Shown here: piece after piece, positions 10,935 through 22,492 of the stretch | Layout of the letters: each line of letters begins with the position of its first letter | Position numbering within the stretch: the first letter of the stretch is position 1 | Translations under genes and position numbers: made by a program | Source of the DNA: Cylindrobasidium torrendii FP15055 ss-10 | Lineage: Eukaryota; Basidiomycota; Agaricomycetes; Agaricales; Physalacriaceae | Reading direction: 5' to 3' | DNA: 62,460 nucleotides | Assembly: GCA_000934385.1 (NCBI GenBank) | Contig: KN880574.1 | Span: 1 to 62,460 of the forward strand | Notes under the pieces: model-generated | What the model saw: the letters and a program-made list of their open reading frames with translations, nothing else | The model's database searches: none | What the model was told of the DNA's origin: nothing

Positions 10935-12957
10935 CTATAGAACATACCCACTTTCCCTGGACCGCAATTCCTTCAGTGGGATTTGAGGCGACTCATCCTA
11001 AAGGTGTTGGTGTCAGGGTCAAGCTTCTGGCATCCCAGAAGGATACTTCATACCATATTATTATCTGTCTCCGAGGCTGCTTCAAGGTCAGAGCCCCGAG
11101 GCATCTAAGATTCATTAAGGCCAATGGGTCACTGCTACAGAAAGTCCAAAGCTACTCACGCGTATGTTCACACTCGTCAAATCTGTCGCGCCCGTTGTAC
11201 CACCGAATGCTCTGGGTGCTACTTGGAAGCCAGTAGATGTCCCAGTAGATAATGTGTAGTCCTTAGTGCGTTCGCGCAGTGACAGCCGTTGGTTCAAGGA
11301 CGCTAGAAATGCATTTGCCCACACTAGAGCGCAAAGTAAGCACAAGGGCAGTGACTGCTTGGATGAGATGACAGACGCTTTCCAATGACAAAGTCAACAG
11401 CGTAAGGATAGAATGAGGTCGGTCTTGTCATGAACATGGCGATCTCGACAACCGCTACAGCGCTGTGACGATGTTTAGCATGGACGTCTACAGTACTTGG
11501 GGAACACAGACGCTGTAAGGAGACACCTAGAGATCGCGTACCCGATTAGGGAAGTGACGAGGTGATTTGTGTCTGCGTATTCTGATCGATTCTGCTCGAG
11601 GAGGATGCATAGTGCTGCCGCCACGACTACATCGCCCAGGATGGCCGTAATGCCAAAGGGGTATACCGCGATGTACTAAGAGAAGGTCAGAGCGCAAACG
11701 GCATGCGCTTGACGAATGAAGGCACCTTCACGTCTTTGAGTTTTTTGAACGTTCTCCTCACATAACTGGGATGTTCAGCATGTCAGTAAAAACAACGCGA
11801 GACTAGAACATACAATTGCGCGACAGTCTCTATGCACCCGTTCAGCTAGAGGTTCCAAAACGAAAATACGATGGAACGCACCAAGACCGAATGCTATGCT
11901 GAGGATCAGCTGCATGCTGCACTTAGAGGATACACCACTCACCGAAATGGGCAAGGACAATGACCATCTACAGCAGACACAACTCAGTATGTGAGCAAGG
12001 GAGGTACGGAGATACATGTACTGACAATGACTGAGGACACTAGCCATTTGTACCGTGGAGGGCACACTGCAGAAGCATAAGAGAATGCGTCATGATTGGA
12101 TACGTTGCGCGCTCACGGGTATGAATCTTCACGGTAAAAAATCTACGGAAATGGATGATTATTACTGAGGGCAAAAAACGAAGGTACGCACATTTGAACC
12201 GCTGTGGCAAGGATGACCTAGAGAGTTAACGTCAGAACTACGCTGTGAATAGACGAAGATTAACTGACGTTGACAAGGATGGAAGACTGCAGTAGCGGAA
12301 CGTCAGGAATGCAGCATGCGCGAAATCGGCGGACATACGATTAAGGACCTGGAGCACAGGTGAGTCGGCGGGAATGAGGCAAAGAAGCCTCTGATGGACG
12401 CACCAGTTCCCCTCTGCCATTGCGGAGGGATTTGCATAGTTGGTGATCTGCGACGACGAGATGAGCGCAGAACCCGTGAGTGATGGATGGACCCGTTTCT
12501 AACCAAGTATTGATGCAGGGAATCGCACACTTGCAGTGGATGGTCAGTCAAACGCGATGCGAAACGCTGAAAAAAGCGCGCACTGAACCCAGAATGTAGC
12601 GTATCGAGTGCCCTAAAGACGGGTCAAAATGATGGTCCAGAGCGCCATGGGTGTGAAGGCTACCATATGAGCGCGACCTAGACGAGTGAGTCGGAGGGAA
12701 ATAAGAGTTATTGAGGATTACCGTAATTTTCAGGGCTCTTGGGTCGTTGTAGGTCATGTAGTAAAAGTAGACCTTGGAGAACATTGGAAAAGGAAGATAT
12801 TGAGGCTACGGACCTACCTGTAGAGTCGTGATCCCGTAGATTGTCATGGCTATAAGCCCGCCAGTAAGAAGGGCGCCTGCGGGTCCGGCGATGAGGCAGA
12901 GTACGTGCAAATGAATTTGCCAAGCGTACCAAATGTATCCTGTATGCTGGGGTCCAT
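10935..12957 (-). CDS. DUF6534-family seven-helix membrane protein
   Basis: More than ten short exons rebuild the hallmark pattern of this basidiomycete family: MDPSIQDTFGALLTGGLIA, MTIYGITTLQVYFYYMTYND, VALIWALDTLHSGF, ITNYANPSAMAEGNWSLI, YIAVYPFGITAILGDVVVAA, then YAVDFVIGK and LASLNQRLSLRE near the end, with a polar cytosolic tail to the stop at 10935. Several introns (for example 12902-12947) have GTACGC or GTGCGT donors. These proteins are predicted seven-transmembrane plasma-membrane proteins of unknown function. The gene diverges from the paraoxonase-like gene across 217 bp. Some internal splice sites in 11.4-12.2 kb were not resolved individually. Confidence 0.78.
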
Positions 12958-13174
12958 GGTGGCCAAAAGCCAAGTCGACGAGGCGTTTACATCCGCATAG
13001 CAAGCGTGATCGGGTGGCGTATTATGCAGACCGTGGCCGATAATTTTGTTGGACGCGTCGACCGGAGAATGCCGCGCCCTCGGTAAACGCGATCTTCGGT
13101 GTTTATGGGAATTCGAAGCTGAGCGTGCTGCCGACTGGCTGCCAAGTTTCGCTGTTCTCCTTCCGACCGCCAGC
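12958..13174. promoter_or_regulatory. shared divergent promoter (217 bp)
   Basis: Separates the start codons of the DUF6534 gene (minus) and the paraoxonase-like gene (plus). With so little room, both must share regulatory DNA. No clear TATA box was found. Confidence 0.6.
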
Positions 13175-14595
13175 ATGGTCCTGAAGCGCGCGTTCCAACT
13201 ACTCGTCATTGCCACCGTGCGTTCCTCGCCCGACAGCCCACCGAACTCACACTGAAGTTTCTGCCCCATCTCAGAGTGTCGTGGTCTACCGTAGCCAGTT
13301 GACAGTCAAGAATTCCATCATACGCCAGCACCCATTTACCTCCGGGTACTACGCGGAAGGGGATGCCAACACACAATGCCAGCCCATGCCGGAGGATCCC
13401 CAGCTCAAGTTCTGTGAAGACCTGACCTTCTGGGACCTGCTTGACCATACAGGCACTCTCCAAGAGCGCAAGGTCCTCTTCAGCTGCGATGCAAACCGCA
13501 AGAACTGGAATACGGCAAGTTTTATCCCGCGGTGTGTATCTCCCATTCCAATTGACCATTTCAAAGGTCATGGGCCCACTTCGAGATCCCAAGCCGCGAG
13601 GGTCGCTTTGGCTCTATTCCCCGCATGAGACTGTCCAGGAGGAGGCTGGCAGTATCTTCGAAGCAAAGACACCGGATGCACCACACGCAAAGCCTGTCAA
13701 GCTCACCCTAGAGGGTTATCCTGAAGGTCACGACTTCCATCCGCTGGGCGTCAAGGTCTACCCATCATACGGACGTAACGCATCCAACGTTTACGTCGTC
13801 AACCATGCCCGCCACCACAGCGTCATTGAGCAATTCGTCCTGTCCCCCGACGCCCCGACGTCTATTCGCTACGTCCGTACACTGGACTCCCCATCTTTCG
13901 TCTCCCCAAACGCTCTCGCACTCACATCTCCCGACTCGTTCTACGTGACCAACGACCATCTCTTCACCAGGCGCTTCAGCGGAGCTTTCGCCATTGTCGA
14001 GACCATGTTGGGGCTCCCATTCAGCTACACTGAACATGTTGTGCTAGACCCAAGTCCATTCACAACACAACCAATACGCTCTACCGAGAAAGTCGCAAGA
14101 TTTGTCGCATTCTCCAATGGCATCAGCATATCCGCCAATGGTACACTCGTCGCCATTGCCAGCACCTCCCTCAGCCGCATTCATTTCTACACCCGCGATC
14201 CGACGACAAACACGCTTGCCCCGAGGACAACGGTCTCCCTGCCGTTCCTTCCAGACAACATTGATTTCGACGACGAGGACAATCTCATTGTCGCTGGCCA
14301 CCCACACTTCCCAACTTTGACGAAGGTCGTCATAGACAAGGCACCTTACGCCCCAGGCTGGGTTATGTCTGTTACCCTTGGTGAAGGCCATGGCAGGACC
14401 AAGTGGGACGCTGATGCGCCGGTGTCGGCGAGCAGCTTGATTCCTGCGCCAAAGAACGCAAAGCTGCGAACGCTGCTTCAGACCGATGGACAAGTGATAT
14501 CGGGGACGACAACGGGGCTGTATGATAACCACAGTGGTGAACTGTATGTCGCGGGATTGTACGCTGCTCCGGGTGTGGTAGTTTGTAAACCATAG
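13175..14595 (+). CDS. paraoxonase/arylesterase-like six-bladed beta-propeller
   Basis: Exons 13175-13216, 13275-13514 and 13567-14595 give 436 residues. The N-terminus (MVLKRAFQLLVIATSVVVY) is a signal anchor, as in vertebrate PON1. Downstream are PON-like features: a CEDLTFWD segment, SCDANRKNWNT then VMGPLRDPKPRGSLWLY (the first calcium-site region), and blades with NALALTSPDSFYVTNDH and LPDNIDFDDEDNLIVAGHP. By family these are calcium-dependent lactonases/arylesterases; the substrate is unknown. The second intron (13515-13566) begins with GCAAGT, a GC-AG intron; it is the only splice that joins NWNT to VMGP in frame. Outward transcription is shared with the DUF6534 gene. Confidence 0.82.
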
Positions 14596-14912
14596 TGTAT
14601 ATTAGAAGGCTCGTGTTAAAAATGTATTATGTTGACTACAACATACACGGCGTGTATAACCACAAACTCCTCACCTCGTATTCATTTCAATAGGAATGAG
14701 AAACACTCGTCTAACGGACAACACTCATCCGTCTTTCAAACCCTGGTTATATCGAGTTCTGGTAGTTCAATTGGCGCGAGATGCATCTTGCCATTGTTCC
14801 TCTCCATCGTCGCTTATTTATCAAGTTACGCATATGTATATGCAACTGCTGTACATGGATTATTCAAGAGGTCCATAAAATACTTGGTTTCCGTTAGATA
14901 CCCCATCTTGTC
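14596..14912. other. convergent 3' spacer
   Basis: Lies between the stops of the paraoxonase-like gene and the cation exchanger gene. Only short chance frames are present; no gene is seen. Confidence 0.6.
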
Positions 14913-17397
14913 CTACGTCTTCAACTCCACAACAACATTCACTACCATGAGCGCCGTGTATGAACATACCAGGAAGACACCCCATTGTCTCGACAGATGG
15001 TAGTTATTGAGGGGCACAAACACCAATGTAGTCACTAACAATGTCAACAGGCCCACTGTACTCACAAATAGCGTGGGGCCGAAATGCAACGCGTATGCTT
15101 CTGATGTTTGCGAAGTAATATACATCCCAGATATCCCAACGCCGAGGAGGATATTGAGCATGGGACCGCCAAAGCATGCTGAGAAACCCATGATGGGCGC
15201 AAAGACCGCTACACTCATGTTGGCAACAAGGTCCGCGAGTGAGTTGCCCACAGCGAATATGGTCAATCCAATAATCGCGTCCGAGAGGCCGAAGATGAGC
15301 CCAAATGTCTGCATGAGATGAGCACACCGGACGATAGGTCATAACAAAAATCCACCTGTAGGACGTTCACGACCTCGTCGGCGATGGCCATAATCCATAC
15401 AATGGCAACGAAGAAACCCATCGAGCAGCGTGCCATCCTGAAAGGAGCCCTGTCGCTCGAGATGCGACCCGTGAACACCAATACAAGGCTGGCCATAGCA
15501 ATGCCAGCGACCAGCGCAGCAAGGAGCAACCAAATATGATGTGCGCTTCCACCTACATGTCAATCAATCAGCTCTGCCCTCATCTTCTCACTCAATTAAA
15601 ACGCACGGAAAAGCACCCCGACGCTGAATAACGGCCCAAACACGCATTGCGCTGCCATCAACCACTTGTTGAAGCCCATCTCGTGCATCTCCTCCCTCAG
15701 AATGTCCTCAGCAATGAGCGCCCTCTCCTCGCCCTCTTCCTCAAAATCCACGAGATTGTGGCTCTTGTTTGGCTTCTCGTGGGCTGGATGTTCGCATTCG
15801 TATTCGGAGACAACCACAGGAAGCGTCAGCGTCAGCAACATGATTGCTGGGGCCGCGAATACAGATGCAACCATGCCGAGGATAGTCTGGTTATGGAAGT
15901 TGTGCAGCGAAGGGAAGAGTGTGTGCGCGATGTGACCGAGCACGTATCGGACACCATTCTTTGGTGCTGCTGCGTAGGTCGACTCTATATCGTCTCCTTC
16001 TGAGATATTGGGGAAAGAGCGCGACATTTCCTCGAGGTAGGGCGTTATTGCTTCGCCATCTTGGTTCTCAGAGGTGATGGTCACAGTCGGCGGGGACCGA
16101 TTGTTGAGCGGCATCGCCAGTGTCTCGTCCCATGGATCGATCTCGTGTGGTTGTGAAGGCGTACGACCTGGTGTTCGTCCGCGCGAATGTTGACGGGATT
16201 GTGTGTGCGAATGGTAGTGGCCACCTGCATAAGGTGTTGCGCTATGCAGACTGGCGATGCTGTCCCACATGTTGGCTGGCGCTGCATCCGGGGTATCGTG
16301 CTGCAAAGAGGCAACCACATTTCGAAATTCGAGTGCACCGACAAGGGAGAATGAGGGCATGTGGCTATGCGAGAATGACGAGGTGGGTGACGGTTCCCGT
16401 GAATGCGAGCTTCTTGGGGGTAATGAAGTTTGAATGCGAAGTGGGCCAGGGCTGGAACGTGCGCGAGGACGTCCAGTCGCTGGCGGAGCGAGAAGCGGTG
16501 CGCTGGGGTCGTCCCTATATGGTTCTTCGTCTGCATACTGCGAACGCTCGAGGTTTTCGACTTGCTCTCTTCTTCTTCTTCGCCTATTCCACCAGGTTCC
16601 GATGACGACGTAGGCAACATAGACGAGATAGAGCATGACCATTAACATGGCTTCTATTGGACGAATGTGGCCGTCGAGCAGAATGACCAGGAGCATGATA
16701 ACTGCGGCGGTGAAGAAGCCTACGTCGCGCAAGAATGGCCCGCGGTTCACATCGAATGGGCGGATAATGCACATTGAGCCGACCACACACGACACAATGA
16801 AGGACGCAGCGCCAAGAAGCTCCCCAATTGCTAAGCTACCGGAGTTGGCGCGCATAGCGGAGAATGTCGAGAAAACGTCAGGGCTGCCGTTTCCAAATGC
16901 GAGGAACGTAACTCCGGCGACATTTTCGTCCAACCCAAGTAAGGTTGCTATCGTCGCAAGGTTGGGCGTGAAAAAGTCGGAGGCACTGATGCCCAGGGTG
17001 GAAAAGAGGAAGATGAGCCAAACGATGAGCCCTATGAATATGGCCGGTCGAGCAGACGGACTGGAGCAGAAATAGCTCTGGAGATATCGGATGGAAAGGA
17101 ATGTTTGAGGTGCTGGGCAATTTGCGAGTATATGCGCACACTGGTCTTCCAGCGGTACAGTTATTGGCTGGCACTGTTCCGGATAGTGAGAGAGAGTCCC
17201 CGTGAAGTTCGACTGTTGCGCACCTGTCCGTGTTCTGGGCCATTCAACAACTCGTTTGAGATCCGTTTGACAAGACTCCGGCCGTCGAATCCAGCATGTA
17301 TTATCCCTGAGCCGTGAACATCTCCAAGCCGGCTCTTCGCTATCAGAACGGCATTGACAGAGAGAAGAGCTACGAAGACCAGTCGCGGGGACAGCAT
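14913..17397 (-). CDS. Na+/Ca2+ exchanger family (NCX/NCLX-like) cation antiporter
   Basis: Four exons (17224-17397, 15607-17173, 15356-15552, 14913-15308) give 777 residues. A signal peptide (MLSPRLVFVALLSVNAVLIA) precedes a Cys-containing luminal stretch (CAHILANCPAP). There are two antiporter halves with the alpha-repeats GNGSPDVFSTFSAM and GNSLADLVANMSVA, separated by a long Ser/Pro/His-rich cytosolic loop with acidic patches. This is the layout of fungal NCLX-type exchangers of endomembranes, which move calcium (or another cation) against sodium or protons. The three introns are 47-54 nt. The gene is convergent with the paraoxonase-like gene. Confidence 0.88.
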
Positions 17398-18182
17398 GGT
17401 CAGTGTCCAGGCAGCAAAGTGAGCATGGACAGCGTGTGCGCAATGAAGTCACTGATTAAGCGTATTTCTGGCTGCGATCAAATGTACTGCCTCTTGACAA
17501 TGACACACCGTCACCTTGAACTTGGCGGCGGATTTGTTCGATATTATACGACAACGGCCAATGCGACGTTCCGTGTGTCAAACGCGCTCTCTGTTGTCCT
17601 ATGCATGGCTTCACAGTCACAGCGCTGGCGACGTGCAAATCTAAACTTTGACCTTGCACTAACCTTGCATAGTGATAAGGCTTCCCATATGACTGAATAG
17701 CTTGGCCCTCTTCAGGGCTTTCTAATACTATACAAGTCGATTGTTTTCTTCCATCTGGGATGATATCCTTCTGTCATGAGCGACAACACCACGATGAGAC
17801 TCAACGTCAGGCTTAACCCCGTCTCCCCAGAGGACGTCTCAAAGTACACCTCGGAGGTCATTGAAGTTCACACCATACCCCAGCATATACTCCTCTAAAC
17901 CAAGATGCATAGCTAGAATACCATGCTTGAAGCTCGAAGCTTGAAGTGCAATCAAATACACAACCCGGTACATAACCTTCCAAATGTCCCCGTAGAAAAA
18001 TGGACTCTGTGAAGCGCTGCACGACAAACATCGTGAGGGAAGAGCCGCGTTGCATGGGTATCTCAGCGGTCTTCCTTCCGCGAATCCGCCAGGGCCACTG
18101 ATTGCGCCTTCCAGGTGAGTTATTCCAGCACAAGGCAGGCTTGCACCCAGGTTGGCATCTTACAACCACTTTCACCCTCGAC
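17398..18182. other. intergenic, divergent promoter region
   Basis: Lies between the exchanger start and the asparaginase start, 785 bp. On the minus strand around 17839-18027 a 62-codon frame is open, but it matches nothing I recognise and has no supported splice partner. No gene is called. Confidence 0.5.
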
Positions 18183-19421
18183 ATGTCTTCTGAGAAATCA
18201 AACCACGCTGGGAAATTCGTCCTAGTCATCCATGGTGGTGCTGGGACAATGAAGCGTTCGCAAACGACGCCTGATAAGGAGCGCGCGTATCACTCCGCAT
18301 TGCGCGCGGCGCTCGAGGCGGGTTATGCGGTGCTGAGCCAAGGCGGAGAGGCGCTGGATGCTGCAGTTGCCGCGGTCAGTAGCATGGAGAACGACCCCCT
18401 CTTCAATTCCGGGCGTGGTGCAGTCTTCACTACAGAGGGAAAGGTATCACAACCTCGATTTCATTGGAAGTAGACAACTGATAGCGCGTGTAGAATGAGC
18501 TGGAGGCCAGCGTAATGCTTTCGAAGCCACCTGTGGGATCTGAAGTACCGAAGGCACGTCGGGGTGCATCGTTGACCTTGCTGTCCAAGGTGAGCGAACA
18601 AGCCAGGGAGAGGATTGGAATCGACGAAATTGATTTGTTTGAAGATCGCGAATCCATCCCAACTTGCGCGCGCCATATACCTCAACCCATCAATTTGCCC
18701 GCATCCGTTTATCTCTGGGACACATGCAGAGACTCTGGCTTCCAAGGAGTTGGGCTTTGACTTGAAGGACCCCTCGTATTTCTTCTCTCGCAAGCGTTGG
18801 GAAGAGCACAGACGGGGCCTTGGTCTACCAGTAAACCTACCCGAGGATCATGGCGGCCACGACGATGACCTTTCCACGAACCCCCAGGGCACTGTCGGTG
18901 CTGTCGCGCTCGACATCCGTGGATGCATTTGTGCCGTTACATCGACCGGTGGACGCACCAATAAACTCCCAGGACGCATTGGGGACACACCGCACATGGG
19001 TGCTGGGTACTGGGCAGAAGAATGGACACAATCAAAAAACTCGCAGGGATTCTGGCAGTGGCTGGTAGGCAAGCCGGCGCAGGGAAAGAAGGCTGTGGGA
19101 ATCAGTGGCACCGGAAATGGCGACTATTTCATTCGCCAGGCGACGGGCATAAGCATGACCAACCACCTCAAAGCTACGGGTTGTACTTTGCAAGAGGCGG
19201 CAGCGTTTGCAACAACGGCTTTGAAAGATGAGGATGAGAATTATGGAAGCCCAGATGCTGATGGAGGAATCATCGCCCTTGACGAAGACGGCAATATCGC
19301 GATGGCGCTCAACTGCGAGGGCATGTACCGAGGGTTCGTGAAGAAGGATGGGGTGATCAAAACGGCCATCTTTGCGGATGACATTCCAGAGGCCCATCTG
19401 GTGTGGCAGGAGAAATACTAG
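18183..19421 (+). CDS. L-asparaginase / isoaspartyl peptidase (Ntn hydrolase)
   Basis: Exons 18183-18443, 18494-18589 and 18645-19421 give 377 residues. Family marks are the N-terminal VIHGGAGT, NSGRGAVFTTEGK, and the self-cleavage site GTVGAVALD whose Thr (about residue 202) becomes the catalytic N-terminal nucleophile of the beta chain. GGRTNKLPGRIGDTPHMGAG and SGTGNGDYFIR follow. Such enzymes hydrolyse L-asparagine and beta-aspartyl dipeptides in the cytosol. All key residues appear present. The introns are 50 and 55 nt. Confidence 0.92.
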
Positions 19422-19778
19422 AAACGCAGTGTATTGGCAGAACTAAAGTATAGAGTATTGCCCACGCATGAAACTCCTTCCAACGTAGAATAAGCGTGGT
19501 CAGAGCGATTAAGGCGGCTGTTCAATCTGCACGACCCAACATCTAGAGCACCTGAGTGACCTGCCCCATCGTTGAGCAAGACGCTAACACGAAGCAGGCT
19601 GGCACCGGGGACGATGCATGTAAACGGTAAACTCGCAAAAATGCTCGCGATCAACCTATATACTATCCTCGGATCATTGATCCGCAATGCCGAGGTTGAT
19701 CGAGGGACACGCGACCGAGAGGCGCCTGGAGACGGCGACCACACCAGGTTCCGCGCCTCCCTCCTTTCCGCCAGCGAC
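19422..19778 (+). promoter_or_regulatory. upstream region of the amylase gene
   Basis: 357 bp between the asparaginase stop and the amylase start. It contains CCGGGG near 19605, which fits the CreA/Mig1 consensus SYGGRG. This is a single weak motif and functional relevance is inference. Confidence 0.35.
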
Positions 19779-22290
19779 ATGTTACAGTCGCTCAAACAAT
19801 GGTTTGGCGCCAAAAGTCCGCCTGCGCTAACCTCTATGCTACCTACCGATGCTGAGACTAACCCACTTATGGCGGGTACTGCTACCGCGTTTACTGCATA
19901 ATTCTGATGTTCACTTAGCTTCAATTTTTCACTTGGGAGGCCCTCCACCCCGAGCTTAGCTGGTGGGGGCACTTTGATGAGGAAATCCCAAGGCTTGCGG
20001 AATTGGGGATCACTCATGTATGGCTACCTCCCCCAAACAAGGCTGCAGCCACAGTGAGCGATTCGCACAGTGTAATTTTCTCTTCTCTCGTGTTCACACC
20101 TGCCATAGGACGGCAGAGGATATGATGCATACGACTTGGTGCGCATTGTTGCGAAGAGCGCGTTGAGTCAGGCACTCATTGCGCGCAGTGGGATCTAGGC
20201 GAATTCGAACAGAAGGGATCTATTGTGACGCGGTGGGGAACGCGGGACGAATTTCTCAGCGCGTGCAAGAAAGCGAAGCAACACGGAATTGCCATCCTCA
20301 TTGATGCTGTCCTGAATGTTCGTGAAGCTCTGTTGATGTCTCAACCCGCTAATATATTTTGCAGCACAAGCTTGGTGCAGACCGCGCGGAAACTTTCCAG
20401 GCCGTCCGGGTTAACGAGAAGAACAGACTCGAGACAAAGGATAAACCCAGAGAAATCGAGGTTAGCAATCGGGCCTCTTCCATTTATTTTCGGCTGACGA
20501 CTTCCCAAGGGATGGACTGCGTTCGACTTCCCTGGTCGTGGGGATAAGGTGTGCATTACGCAAAGCATGAAAAAACGTACTCACCTCGAGTGCAGTACAG
20601 CAGCTTCAAGTGGAACCAAAATCACTTCAATGGTATGTCCTGGCTTCCCCATCTGAGCTCGCCATTGAGTATGCAGGTCTCGATTGGGATCAACGGACTG
20701 AGACCAAAGGCGTTTTTCGCATAACCGGTGGCTCGCACAAAGGGTGGTCGAAGAACGTCGACAAGGAGTTAGGCAACTATGACTACCTCCTTGGTCTTGA
20801 TGTAGGTCTCTTCGTGAATACACCAGCGTCAACTGCTGAAATGGCTGCCCTGTAGATCAACTACAGTGATCCTGCCGTGCAGGAAGAGACCAAAAGATGG
20901 GCGCAATGGATTCTGGAGGTACGATACTGTCTATTGTCTGTTGGCTGCTATATGAACGCGTGAGAGTAGACCACAGGCGCAGCAGGATTTCGACTCGATG
21001 CCATCAAGCATATTGACAGGCAATTCCTTATTAGTTGGGTACGTGCTTTTCTGCGACAAGTCAGGGTGCATCGTTACTGATCAGGATTGTGTGCGTCGCT
21101 AGCTGCGCCATGCTAGAAAAACCTCGCCGATGGGTAATGGACTTTTTGCTGTTGGTGAGTTGAAATCGCCCTCCCTTCATGATTGATCTGACGCTCTGTA
21201 GCGGAATACTGGTCTGGAGAGTAAGTATCAGAATTTGCAGTGTCATCAGAGACGATGCTGACGATGGCAGTGTGAGATTAGTGCTGCCATATGTGAAGGC
21301 GTTCAAGGGAAAGGTATGTGAGGTTGACATGGAAGGGCGCCGTGCTCACGTGTAACAGGCAGCGTTCTTCGACGTTCCTTTGCATATGAATCTGCATCAT
21401 GCTAGTACCCACTACTCTCGCTACGACCTCCGAGGACTCATGCATAAATCTCTCGTCGAGGCCAGACCGAAAGATGCTGTTACATTCGTTGATAATCATG
21501 AGTGCGTCTAATAGTTTGTATTCGTCAACAGCTCGCTGAAGGTGTTTGCAGCACGGTATGCTGTCTCTTCAATCGTCACATTACCCTGACACTTACAGTG
21601 GCTTCCAGGTTGAAGGGCAAAGCCTCGAAAGTTGGGTATGTATTCGTTTTCCTGCGCCGCCCGAGGAAATAACCATTTTGGGCTGCAAAGGTTGGATCGC
21701 ATTTCAAGACGCAGGCATACGCCATTATCTTGCTTCGCCCCGAGGGTTATCCGTACGTTATTCCATATCCACGGTCATTTTATAAAGCTCATTGCTCGAA
21801 GATGTGTCTTCTATGGCGATCTGTACCCCGGAACCGAATGCTCTCATGAGGCCACCCAGGTGAACCTCACGAAGCTCATTCGCGCGCGCAAGCTGTATGC
21901 ATATGGTCCAACGACCCACTATCCCCTGGACAAAAACTGTGTTGGCTTTGTCCGAATGGGGGATCCCAAGCACGATGGTTGTGCGGTCATTCTCAGCAAC
22001 AAAGAAGAGTGAGTTCAACGCTGCATCAATCAGTGGAGGGCTGATTCGATTCTCTTCCAGCCGAGATGACGCCTTCATTCACACTATTAGGATGAACGTC
22101 GGTCGCGTAAGCAGCTTCTCTCTTGTATCCTTTTCTGGCTCGCTAACCAGCCATTCACATGAAGAAATACGCCGGTGTCATTTTCCATAGTCTACTGACG
22201 GAAGGAGGGGAGGTCGAAATTGACGCGGATGGGTGGGGTTCATTTACTTGCTTCCCCAATGCGGCACAAGTTTGGGTGAAGGAGGTCTAA
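19779..22290 (+). CDS. GH13 alpha-amylase (GH13_5-like, intracellular type)
   Basis: At least a dozen small exons rebuild a continuous amylase: FFTWEALHPELSWWGHFD, LGITHVWLPPPNKAA, GYDAYDLWDLGEFEQKGS, DAVLNHKLGADRAETFQA, SSFKWNQNHFNG, GAAGFRLDAIKHID (nucleophile Asp), GLFAVAEYWSGE (acid Glu), VTFVDNHDGF (transition-state Asp region), ILLRPEGYPCVFYGDLYPG, ending in WGSFTCFPNAAQVWVKEV. No signal peptide is visible, and the KLGADRAE block resembles bacterial-type GH13_5 enzymes, so an intracellular or non-classically exported maltogenic role is likely. The first intron appears to start GCGGGT (GC-AG); the join NPLM to LQFFTWE demands it. It faces a sugar transporter. Exon edges in the middle were not all fixed. 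Confidence 0.85.
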
Positions 22291-22492
22291 CTGTGGTGTG
22301 GACTACAGTCACCCTCCAAGTCGGGGGAGCGAAGTCGACGCTGTAGTAAAGTTTTCCACATTCCTTCGGTCACTCTTAGTTTGCATGGGACTGACATAAT
22401 GGATACAACTAATGATACATTGGTCCTAATTGACCTCGTCTCGAGTCATAAGCTATAGTACTTCATAATGAGGTCGCTGGCCAACCCTCAAC

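Noticed and set aside
13532..13566. A conventional GT-AG intron in the paraoxonase-like gene
   Set aside because: It would be 35 nt and yields the wrong reading frame and non-family sequence, unlike the GC-AG alternative.
17839..18229. A minus-strand gene between the exchanger and the asparaginase
   Set aside because: Two overlapping frames are open there, neither resembles a known protein nor links to other exons.
21061..21110. In-frame stop suggesting the alpha-amylase is a pseudogene
   Set aside because: The TAG after CGTCGC belongs to the intron acceptor (CGCTAG); splicing there gives the continuous SW-LRHARKTSPMGNG.
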